DNA of 64,000 bases, taken from contig DATJRY010000007.1 of the NCBI GenBank assembly GCA_035504415.1, positions 221,584-285,583 of the forward strand, given 5' to 3'. This document shows positions 34,842 through 45,600 of this stretch, one piece after another. The stretch is from Candidatus Sulfotelmatobacter sp. (GTDB lineage: Bacteria > Vulcanimicrobiota > Vulcanimicrobiia > Vulcanimicrobiales > Vulcanimicrobiaceae). Position 1 is the stretch's first letter; every line of letters begins with the position of its first letter. The notes under the pieces were generated by a model that worked only from the letters and a program-made list of their open reading frames with translations, was not told the origin of the DNA and ran no database searches. Position numbers and translations under genes: made by a program.

Positions 34842-36587
34842 TCAGAGCTGAAGGTGCGCGACCAGCCATGCTGCGACGTCGGCGCGCGTCATCGTCGTCG
34901 ACGGCCACGGCAGGCTCGAGCCGCCCACGGCGCGCTCAATCTCAGCGTGCTCGAGCGGGCCGACGATGTCGGCGGCGCCGAACGCCAGCGACGCCGGGCG
35001 GGTCAGGTAGCCGCGTGCACCCAGCAGGTGCGCGGCACGGAACAGCGCCGCATCGGCCGGCGGCAGATCGCTCCACCAATAGAGCGGGACGCCGGCCGCG
35101 AGCAGCGCGTCCTGGAAGACGTGCAACTGCGGCGCTTCGAGTACGGTGCTCGGCGTCATGGCGTGCTTGACGCAGAACGCGGCCAGCGCGCCCGCCGCTT
35201 CGCCGATGTTCCACTCGATCGGGTGCACGCGGTACGCCGAGTTCGTGATGTGCGTGACGCCCAGGTTCTTGCAGGCGGGCAGCAGATTCTCGGTGCCGTC
35301 GGCCGGCACGAGCGCGCCCAGCGGGATCTGAAAGTGCGCGGGTTGCCGGCCTTCGTAGTCCGGCATCCCGTTGAGCAGGGTGTGCATGTCCAGACGGTAC
35401 CAGCCGATCCCGCAGGCGTCGGGGAAGAGGGTCGCGCGCGGTGCGTCGCCGACCACGATGTCTTGCTGCCGCACGGTTTTCCGGGCCTTGATCCGGCGCG
35501 ACTCGCGCACGTACGGCAACGGCGCGACGCCGTCGGGCGTCCCGAAGACCTCGGTCGCGACCCGTACGTTCGGATAGCCGTTGCCCGTGCCGTCGTCGCG
35601 CGGGCACGCCGTCTGCAACCAGTAGACGTACGCCAGCGAGCGCGCGCGGGCGGCCAGCAAGACGCTTTGGTCCCGCGCCGGATCGCCGGTCGGAAAGCCC
35701 TCTTCGCGATAATCGTTGGAGACGTCGTTGAGCGTGGTCACGTCGTACCGCAGCGAGGGATCGGCGAAGTTCGCCGCGGCGACGAACTGGCGATAGTTGA
35801 ACAGCGAATCGCCGCCGGTGGCCCGGAAGACGCCGCCGGCGCCGAACTCCATCGCGAACGGCTTCGCGCGCACGATCTCGTCGTAGCCGAGCGGCTTGGG
35901 GATGGTGTGGTTCTCGCCCGCGGGACGGCGCTCGACCGCGACCGGCAGCGTGATCGGTTGGATCCACTCCGGATGCGCCGCGTCCGGAGCGGCCGGCTCG
36001 CCGAACTCCGTGCGCGCTTCGGCGCCGATCGCATGCGGCGCATCGGCCAAGACGAGCACCTCGCCCAGATCGGTCGCGTCGAGCACGTAACTCGCGGCGA
36101 AGCGAACCGGCGCGCCGTCGTACGGCCGCGCGATCACCGCGGCGACGCGCGACCCGTTCGACTCGACCGAGTGCGCCCGCATCCCGGTCAGCACCGTCAC
36201 CGCCGGCGCGGTCGCACGCAACATCTGCGCGAGGACCAGGTGCGCGACGCGTGGCCCGACGCGCAGGTTGGTCGCGTACCGCGCGTCGACGGCACCGGGC
36301 TGGAACGGGTGCAGCGCCTTGCCGGTCGCCGAGAGCGCGAAGCTGCTCGTGTAGTACGCCACCGCGTTCGCGCGAAATTGGGCGTAGAGCGCGGTGCAGC
36401 CGGTGCCGCCGGCGATGTACTCCGTCTCGTCGCCGCGCGTCAGCCCCTGGCTGCTGTATTGCCCGCCGATCCACTCGGACGCCTCGAGCAAGCACACCGA
36501 CGCGCCCATCGCGCTCGCGCGCAACGCCGCCGCGACGCCGCCCAAGCTGGCGCCGACGACGAGGACGTCGAACGTTCGTTCTTCCAC
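34842..36587 (-). CDS. FAD-dependent oxidoreductase (FAD_oxidored family)
   Basis: A 581-residue flavoprotein. The start FDVLVVGASLGGVAAALRASAMG is the dinucleotide-binding motif, followed by VCLLEASEWIGGQYSSQG. It matches the FAD_oxidored group (PF12831), proteins of unknown substrate often linked to polysaccharide or secreted-protein clusters. The centre holds NYRQFVAAANF and TACPRDDGTGNGYPN. The last 75 residues (AHLLGARGYLTR...TMTRADVAAWLVAHL) resemble an SLH-type helical repeat, which is odd for a protein without a visible signal peptide. The GTG start follows GGGAGGG and lies 13 bp after the 3,888-aa gene, so it is probably the last gene of that operon. Confidence 0.82.
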   Translation of the reverse strand: MEERTFDVLVVGASLGGVAAALRASAMGASVCLLEASEWIGGQYSSQGLTRGDETEYIAGGTGCTALYAQFRANAVAYYTSSFALSATGKALHPFQPGAVDARYATNLRVGPRVAHLVLAQMLRATAPAVTVLTGMRAHSVESNGSRVAAVIARPYDGAPVRFAASYVLDATDLGEVLVLADAPHAIGAEARTEFGEPAAPDAAHPEWIQPITLPVAVERRPAGENHTIPKPLGYDEIVRAKPFAMEFGAGGVFRATGGDSLFNYRQFVAAANFADPSLRYDVTTLNDVSNDYREEGFPTGDPARDQSVLLAARARSLAYVYWLQTACPRDDGTGNGYPNVRVATEVFGTPDGVAPLPYVRESRRIKARKTVRQQDIVVGDAPRATLFPDACGIGWYRLDMHTLLNGMPDYEGRQPAHFQIPLGALVPADGTENLLPACKNLGVTHITNSAYRVHPIEWNIGEAAGALAAFCVKHAMTPSTVLEAPQLHVFQDALLAAGVPLYWWSDLPPADAALFRAAHLLGARGYLTRPASLAFGAADIVGPLEHAEIERAVGGSSLPWPSTTMTRADVAAWLVAHLQL

Positions 36588-36600
36588 GCACCCTCCCGGG

Positions 36601-39600
36601 CTATCGTACCATCGCGGCCTCCTTCCGCGGGCCGGACGTGATGGTCGACACCGGCAGGTACAAGCCCGTCAGGTTCAGGATCGGCATCGGCTGTTGGGTC
36701 AGATCCGACATGAGGGTCAGGTCGAAGCGATAGGAGGCGCGGGTCACCGACGGCTGGTGCGCGTCGAACCACGCCTGCATCGCCGCGGCCTGCTGTGCGA
36801 CGACGTCGGCGAGCGGCTTTCCGGCCCCCCCGTCGGCGACGGCGACTTGCACCGGCGGCATCATGCACACGGGGACGCTGACGGGCAGCATCGCCGCGTT
36901 GAGGCTGTGCTCGTACTGGGCGACGAACTGGATCGTGCTGTCGGGAACGCCGGCGTTGACGAACAGCGCCGCGTACAACGCGGTCAGGTGCTCGGTGAGC
37001 GTGCGGTTGACCGGGTCGCAGGTGGTCGTCCCCAAGATCGTGGAGACGTCGATCGCGAGCTCGTTGGTAAGCGTGGGCAGAAGCGGGTCGGGGAAGCGCA
37101 CCGTCGGCGTCGTGTAGACGAACGGGTCCGCCGAGGGGTGGCCGTCGACCAGCTCTTCGTTGCGGGTGAGGTAGAGTGACGTCTCCGCGTCCTGCCGCTG
37201 CAGCACGTCGAGGTTGGGCAGACGGAACAGCCGTTCGCTGATGCGCGCGCCGTCGCCGGCCGACAGATAGTCGCTGGTCCCGCGGATCTTGTAGACGTAG
37301 CGGAAGACGTTGTCGGGCGGCGGCGGCCCGGCCGACGGCGCCGGCTGGCGCTCGTACTTGTCCGGTTCGATGTCGACGAAGGGTGCGCCGACGCCCGCCG
37401 CGGGCCATGTCGTCGCGGTGATGGTGACCATCAGCGCCGGATTGGTGTCGCTGACTTCCCCTTCGGTGATCACGAACTCGAAGGGCGGGATCGACGGCAT
37501 GGCCGGCCCGCGGAGCGCACCGCGCACCAGCGGCGCGGCGGCGGCGGTCTCGGCCAGCCGCGCGATGAGCGCGGTCGCCGAGCTCACCGCGACGCTCGCG
37601 TCGGCGATCTGCGTGGCGTCGTCGGTGGCGAAGGTCAGCGTCGCGAGCCGGCTGTTGAGATCGACGAGCACGTTGGGATAGACGTTGACGAACTCCGCCA
37701 GGTCTTCGAACAGCGTGCGCGGCGGCGCGAACAGCGCGGTCAGGCCGTTCACCTTCACGTTGAAGAGAATCGTGCCGTAGACCGTGTCTTGCTGCTGGTG
37801 CACGGCTTGCGAATAGGTGAAGCCGTACGTCCAGGTCTTGACGTCGCGCAGGGGATTGCACAGGCCGCCGTCGGGCGGCAGCGTCGCGGTCGGCGGAAGC
37901 GCCGCCTGGACGATCAGGGTCGGCGTGGCCGGGAACTGGCGCAGCACGATCGGCACGGCGAATTGGCCGAGCGGCTGCGTGAGCGGCCAGCTGCCGCCGA
38001 CGCCTTGATCATCGACGAACGTCAGCCAGGACGAGGGCTGATAGCCCGTGATGCCGGCCAGCGTTCCGATCTGATGCTCGATGAACCGGCCCTGGTACTC
38101 GAGGTTCACCGTGACGTTCTTGCTCTCCACGGTCGTGCTCGAGAAGAGCGTGCTCAGGAGCCGCTTCCGCGCCGTCGCGGTGCCGGTGTCGGCGAACGCG
38201 AGGTCGAGCTTCGGCGAGGTGATCGAGACGTTCTTGTCCAGGCCGGCGTTCGGCGCGCCGGTCGGCGCCAGCATCGCGACCTGTCCGAACAGCCGCGGAG
38301 GCTGTTCGTCGAGCGCATCGGGAGCGATCGACGCTTCGACCGAGGCCTCGAACTGCAAGCCGGCCTTGGTGGTGTAGAAGCTGCCCAGTGTGTCGAGCAT
38401 CCGCTGCAGGAAAACTTCGCGGATGGCCGCGAGCTGTTCGTCCGTCGTCGCTTGCCCGCGGTAGACGGCGATCATCTTGAGGCGCAGCGCTTCGGCCAGC
38501 GCGCGCTTCGCCGCCAAGAGCGCCGTGCGCAGGTCGCTGCCGGTACGCGCTTGGATGACCAGCATCGGGGTGATGTACTGCGGTGAGAGCAAGCCGTCGA
38601 TGTATGCCAGCGACTGCTGCATCCACATGTCCAAGTCGACGCCGTCGAACGACGCCAGGCGCGAGGGGGTCGTGAAGTCGATCCCCTTGCCGGTCTTGTA
38701 CTCGTAGATCGCGACCGCCTGACCGGAGGCGAGCTTGTTCGAGAGCGGCTGCGGCGCGTAGACGATGGGATCGCTCGCGTCGTCGATGCGGTAGGAGATC
38801 GCTGTGCTCGCGTCCGTGCCGAGCTGGACGGCCCAGATCGTCGCGGCGGAGCCGGTCGCGGTCTGCGTGCGGTCGCCGCCGGTCGCGATGCGGAAGCTGC
38901 GTGCGCCGAGCTTGGTCAGCGCCGCGGTGAACGCGGCCGCGAACAGGCCCAGGTCGCGCAGCGACTGCGTGCCCTGGTCGAAGGTGCCGCGCGCGGCCTG
39001 CAGCCACGCCTTGGTCTGCGCGGTGCCGGCGTCCATCGTGCTGAGCGGTCCGGTGTACGGCGCGACCGTCACCGACCGCGCGCCCACCGCGGCCGCCGAG
39101 CGCAGCGCGCCGGCGACCAGCGCCGCCTTGCGCCGGATCGTGAACTCGGCGCGCACCGCGAAGATCTGCCCCGCGTTGACGTGGTCGAGCGCGAGCGGGA
39201 CCGTGATCGTGTAGACTTGCTGGAGCGTCGTCGGGGCGCTGCCGAGCAGGCTGTTCAGCCAGGTGCGGATCGATTCGATCCACCCGACCAGCGCGTCGGC
39301 CGCCGCCGGGCTGAGGACGGAGCCCGCGTCGGGGGTGACGGTCGTCGTCAGCTCGAGTGCAACGCCGTTCTGGTCGCGCAGCTGCTGCAAGACCGTGTCG
39401 TAGATCTGGATCGCTTGGCGGATACGCCGGCGGCGCGGCGCGTCGTCGGAGACCGTCGTGTCCTTCAGGTACGCGGACGGGTCGAAGTCGAGCACGAGGT
39501 CGAGCAGCGGATTCTGCTGGTCGTCGGGGCGCAAGCGGTATGCGGCCGTCATCGCCGGCCATTGCGTGAGCCCGACGATGTCGTCGGTGTAGCCGGTGAT

Positions 39601-42600
39601 CTGCGGCGGATAGTTCAGGTGCGCCGCGCGCGGGTTGCCCAGATCGGTGAGTGCGAGGTTGCCGAAGATGTCGCGCCAGTCGAGTCCGACTTGCAGCATG
39701 CCGCCCACGCCGCGGTACGGGCTCGGGTCGGCCGGGTCGTACGGATGCGCCCACAGCTGCGGGAACGGCAGCGTGAGGCGGTACGTCCAATCGGTGAGCT
39801 CGGCGACCAGACGCGGGGCTTGGATCTTGTCCGTGCCGGGCGCGGCATCGGGATCGACCGGACCGGCCGGTAAGCCCATCGTGCTCGGATGGAAGTCGGG
39901 GTTGGCGAACTCGGGCAGGCCCGCGACCTGATAGCCCAGCAGGCTGAACATGTGACGCAGGTAGGTCGCGCCGTCGGTGGGCGTGATCGTTCCGGGTGCG
40001 GTGCGTACGAGTTGGACGCCCGCGACGCCGGGCGGCACGCTCGCCGATCGCTCGACCGGACCGAGCGTGACCGGCAGCGTTTGCCCCGCGGCCAGCAGCC
40101 CCGCCAGCTCGGCGTTGGCGTGCGTCGCCGCCAGCGCGGCGACGGAGATCCCGTAGTACGCCGCGAGGTCGGAGAAGCGCACGCCGTCGGTCGCGATCGA
40201 GCGGGGGATGCGCGGCAGCGCCAAGGCGACGAACGGCGGCAGCACGTTCGGCGCCACCGGCCAGTCGGTGCGGTACGGATTGGCGCGCTTGAGCTCGTCG
40301 ACGGTGGTGCCAAAATGCTGCGCGATCAGCGCGACGTCGCCGCCGGGATCTTGCACGCTGGGCGTCGCCGCCGGACGCACTTGGTAGAGTCCGCCTTCGA
40401 CGACGACGGTCGTGCCGTTGCGGAAGGTGACGTCCGGGTTGGACTCGATCAGCGTCGCCGGATCGAGGTACGCGCGCGCCGCCATGCCGGCCAGCGTGTC
40501 GCCCGTCGTCGTCGCCGGCGGCCGGTACGGATCGCGGACGGTTTCGAGGACGAACGCGGCGTCGCCCAGCGTGAAGCCTTCGTCGGTGGCGACGACGTTG
40601 ACGTAGTTCGTGAACGGCTGACCGGCCGCGCCGACCGCGTTGTACAGCGCGAGCACGGCCACGTTCGCCTCGCCGCGGTCGTTGAAGATCGAATCCGGTA
40701 GGCCGGTATCGTGCCGGCTGTCATGATAGGCGAGGAAGAAGCCGCCTTGACGGGTGATGCTGGCTTCCCACAGCAGGCGCAGGAACGCGGTCGGACCGTT
40801 GATCACGTTGCCGAGCGCGCCGGTAATGCGCGCGTCGGCACGTGCCGCGGCCAGGCTGGTCGGCGGACGCGTCTCGGTCGACAGGTTGACTTGCGTGATG
40901 CCGACCAGCGTCACCGCCGGATCGCCCGACTGCCAGCCGGTCTGCACCGAACCCGCCGCGCTGGGCGGATAGAGCAGCAGCATCTGTTGGAAGGAACCGT
41001 CGCTCGAGCGCAGCTGGTCGAGCAGCCGCTCGAGCAGCACGATGTCGTCGGTCGCCGCGCCGATGATCTCGTAGGTGTGTTCGGTGGTCGGACTGCTCGC
41101 GACCAACGGGACCTTCTTGACCTTGAACGCGATCAGCGTCCCGGTGCCGTAGTTCTGCACCGGCGTCGTGACCGTGGTACCCGAGGCTTGATCGTAGCGC
41201 GAGAGCAGCGGGGTGAGCCGCGGGCGCGGCGCATCGAGCGCCTCGTGCGGCAGGTCGACCAGGGTGGGCGGCAGCGTCCACAAGCGCGGGCGCTGCGCCG
41301 CGAGCGCGACCGGTTGGCGCGGCAGGACGACGACGGCCGGCGTCTGCCAGACGATCTCTTGCGCGAGCGGGAAGCGACTGGGTTCGACCGCCGAGACCGT
41401 CACCGGCCCGAGCTCGTGGGTTTGCAGGTCGAGCACGTTCGCGCGCGCGTAGTCGCGCACGGCGACGTAGCGGTCGTAGTCGCGCGGGTGGTCGAGCTTC
41501 CAGGTCAGCGACGGCGCCCTCGCCGTGCCGAACGTCAGCCAGGTCTCGTTCGCGCCGCGCGTCAGCGTGAAGTTGAAGGCGGGATCTTCCGGCTTGCTCG
41601 GCAGCGTGATCGTGGTCGGCAGCGCGAAGGCCTGGCCGGTCAGCGCGAACAGCCCCATCACGTCGGGGATCGCGTAGTGGCCGGGCGAGGTCTGGGTGAC
41701 GAACAGCCCCGGCTGATCGGCCGTCACGTCGGCGGTCGGAATGCGCAGCCCGTTGAGGTAGAACCGCGACATCATCCCGCCCAGGTTCTGGAGCGCGAGC
41801 GTGCGGTGCATCTCGTCGAGCAAGTCGCCGACGCGGTACTGCGGCAGGTGCGTGATGTTGAGGTTCGGGTCGTCATGGGCGTCGAAGAGCCCGGCGATGC
41901 CGCCGTTCGCGGCCGCCAGCGTCGCTTCGGTGACGCCGTAGGTTCCGGCGATCGCCGCCAGCGTCTGGCCGTCCGTGACCGCGTGCACGAAGCTCGGGAT
42001 CAGCAGCACGGCGAGCGGCGCCAGCACGGCGCCGTCGGTCAGCACGTTCGAGGTCGAGAGGAGCTGCGCCAGCGAGATCTCGAGCGCCTTGGCGATGGTG
42101 GTGAGCGAGTCGCCGCCTTGGATGCGGTGCGAGGCGTTGCCGGCGACGACGTTCGTGCCGGGCTGCAGGATGTGTGCGTCGTCGGCGTTGGCCCGCGCCA
42201 GCGCCGCGCCGTCGAACGCGTTGCCGAACATCGAGAGCTTCGCGACGTCGTTGAAGCTGGTCCCGCCGGGCGTGCGATACCCCATCCCGGCGATGGTGAG
42301 CTTGGTGTCGGCGGTCAAGCGATGGTCGGGGTTGCCCTCGAACAGGTACGCGGCGGTGAAGGCGTCCTCGCCGGTCAGCTGGCCGGCTTGGTTGACGCGC
42401 TCGACGATGGTCGTGACCGTTTCGGCCGGGTCGATGAGCCGCTTGAAGTTGCGCAGGCTGGTGAGCAGGGCTTGCACGCCCTGCCGCGCGATGCCGGTGT
42501 AGTAATCGGCGAAGACGTACGTCGCGACCGACAGGTTCGCTTGGCCGACCGGAGCGCCGGCGGCGAGCAGCTCGGGCGCGAGCGGATCGTCGACCGAGGG

Positions 42601-45600
42601 CGGCTGCACCTTGACGCGCAGCGCGGCGAAGTACGCGGCCAAGTTCTCGCGGAACGCCGCGCCGGTCGTGTTGTACGAGCCGAAGACGTAGTCGACGCCC
42701 TTCCATTGACCGTAGTCGGGGACGGTCAGCCGGGTCGACGGCGGCGCGGGGAAGTAGACGCCGTGCCCGGAGTCCTGCGCGCTGGGGGCGTCGAGGTTGA
42801 CGCTGACCTGCGCGGTCAGGAACGCTTCGATCGCGTCGACCGGGATCGGGTTGGGTTGCGTCGGATCGCTCAGGTAGGCGAGGATCGCGTCGAGCTGGGC
42901 GGCGGTGAGGACCAGGTCGTCGACCTGCCCGACCGTCTTGTCCGCGGGCTGACCGGCGGCGAGCACCCATTGCAGCACGCGCACCGCGAAGTCTTCGAAC
43001 GACGCCTGCGCGCCGTCGCCGAGCGCGTTCGCGCCGAACAGACGCGCGTTGCGCCGCGGCTCCGCGCGGCGCAGCGCCGCGTGGGCGATCTCGCCCGGCG
43101 TCCGCGGCAGCGACGGCGCGCCGCTCGCGGCCCCCGTCAGCCGGCGCGCTTGCGTCGAGCGCTGGACCGGCGGCGGCGTGGTGAGGAAGAAGCTGGCGAC
43201 GTAGCAGATGTCCTGTTGGTCCGGCCGCGTGGCCTCGTCGCCGGCGACGGTCAGCACCGGCGCGACGTATCCGTTGAGATCGAGCACGGTGCCGGGCTGC
43301 AGGCGCGTCCAGACGGGGTCGTACACCGCCGCCGCGCCGCCGGCCAGCGCGCGCAACCGCCGCGGCATCGCGTTCGCGGCCGGCGCGAGCAGCGCGTCGG
43401 TGCCCCACGGCGGATTCTTTTGCGGGTTGTCGAGCGTGAACGTCGCCTTGATGGTGGCCGAGAACGAGAAGCTGATGTCGATCGAAAACAGGCCCAGATC
43501 GATCGAGATGGTCACGCTGATCGAGACCGAGGCTTGCAGCGTGATCGGGATCGGCTCGTAGCTCGCGAGCCGAATCTGGATCATGACGCGGATGTCGACG
43601 TCGACGCGCGCCTTGACGATGGCGAAGTCGACCTCGCCGTACAGCTTGCCGATCGCGCCCACGATGCCGGTCAGGGCGAAGTAGTAGCCGTTCTGCAGGT
43701 CGTCCTTGCGTTCGTTGGGCGCGCCGCCGTCGTACGGCAGCCAGCGCGCGAGCACGCCTTCGATGATGCCGAACACGGTCGCCGAGAACCCCGCCCGCAG
43801 GATACCGGCCTCGATCGATTTGCCAAGTCCGATTTGGGCGCCGAAGCCGAACACCAGGACCGGGTTGAACCAGCCCTTGCTGCTGCGCGGCACGAGGTTG
43901 GTCGTCGCGCTGCTGAGCTTGCCGAAGTAGAAGCCGGCGGAGCCGACCACCGGGATGCCCGGTGGGACGATCGCCTCGATCGTGAACGAGCGCGCGAAGT
44001 TTTGATTCCACGGGAAGCCGATGTCGACTTGGAAGTCGCCGTTGGTGTACACGTCGATGCCGAACGTCGGCAGCGTGATGGTGAACGCACCGGCTTGGAA
44101 GCGCCGCATCAGCTCGGGCAGCGCGAGCTCCGCCGAGTAGACCCCGACCGTCTCCGAGATCTGGCGGTACAAGATCTGGAAGTCCAGCCCGTTGAAGACC
44201 TTCGCCAGTGGGCCGGTCAGGACGATGCGCAGCGCGTAGAGCAGCGGATCGTTGAAGACGATCGAGAGCTGGATGAAGTAGTCGTCGGGCGTCGCCGGGG
44301 GCGACTCGCCGTCGGGATCGTCCTTCGCGACCCGCAAGATGCCGAAGTCCATGCCGACGAACCACGAGCTGTTCGGCGCGAAGACGGGCTGACCGGTTCC
44401 GCCGACGGGGATCTCCGGCGGTTCGGGCTCCTTGAGATCGCGCAACAGCGCGATCACGCCTTGCACGCGGCGCTGTTCGGTGAGCCCGGCGACGGTAACG
44501 TGCTGTCCGAGCGCAAGCAGTCGCAGGTCGAAGTACTTGTTGCCGCCGCCCGAGGGCGAGGGCGTCGTTTCGGGTTTGCTCGGGTCCCACGAGAGCGCTT
44601 CGGACGAGGACTGCCACTTGAAGGCCGCGTCGACGGTGACTTTCGTCTTCGGGTCTTCTTTGGTGCCGGCCGCGTCCGGATTGTAGACCAGACCGATCTT
44701 GTTGATGGTGAACAAACCCAGGTCGATCGGGCCCAGGTTGACGTTGAAGCCGACCTTCTTCTTGGTGAAGTTGTAGGTGACTTCGAAGTTGCTCAGCGGG
44801 ATCTCGTTGAGCACGTTGAACGGCGCGGCCAGCGCGTACGGCGCGCCGGTCACCCAGCTGACGAACTCCTCGACCAGCGAGCCGATCGTGCGCTCTCCGA
44901 TGGTGAAGGTCGCGATCGTGTCTTGGCCGTCGCCGCCGGTGACGACCGCCGTCAGCACGCCCCACACGACCTTGAGCTCGTACTTCCCGGGATCGAAGAC
45001 CAAGGCGACGGAGAGATCGGCGATGTTCCACAAGTGGAAGTCGCCGCTGAACTCGCCGTAGTACCCTTTCTTGGGCGGCGGCGGATCGGTGGCCAGCGCC
45101 GTTCCGGCCGCGCGCGGCGCCGGTCCGGGCAGCATCAGCGTGCCGCGCGCGGCGGCGACGGGCTGGTCTTGGGTGACGGCCGGCGGTACGCCGTAGCCGA
45201 GCTTGAGCTTCACGTTCTGGGCGTAGACGTCGATGCCGCTGATCGGCTGCCAGCGCTCCGCGGTGGCGGCCGAGATCTCGTACGTGCCCGAGTCGCTGGT
45301 GAACGAGACGACCAGGTCCTTGACTTTGGGCAGTCCCGAGGGCACCGGGAAGTTCTCGCCCAGGTAGTACTTGACGATTTGCTCGATGTCGAACACGCCG
45401 CTGGTCTGCTGCGCGCGGAACGTCCAGAGCTTGGTTTCGCCCTCGTACGACGCGCTGAGCAGCAGCCCGACGGCCGCCGCGCCGCCGAACAGCTCGATCG
45501 CGCCGGTGATCGAGCCCTGGTTGACGCCGCGGTTGCGCGAGATGTCGAAGCCGACTTCGTTGACCGTGAACAGGTTCGCTTTGCCGGGGAAGCTGAAGCT

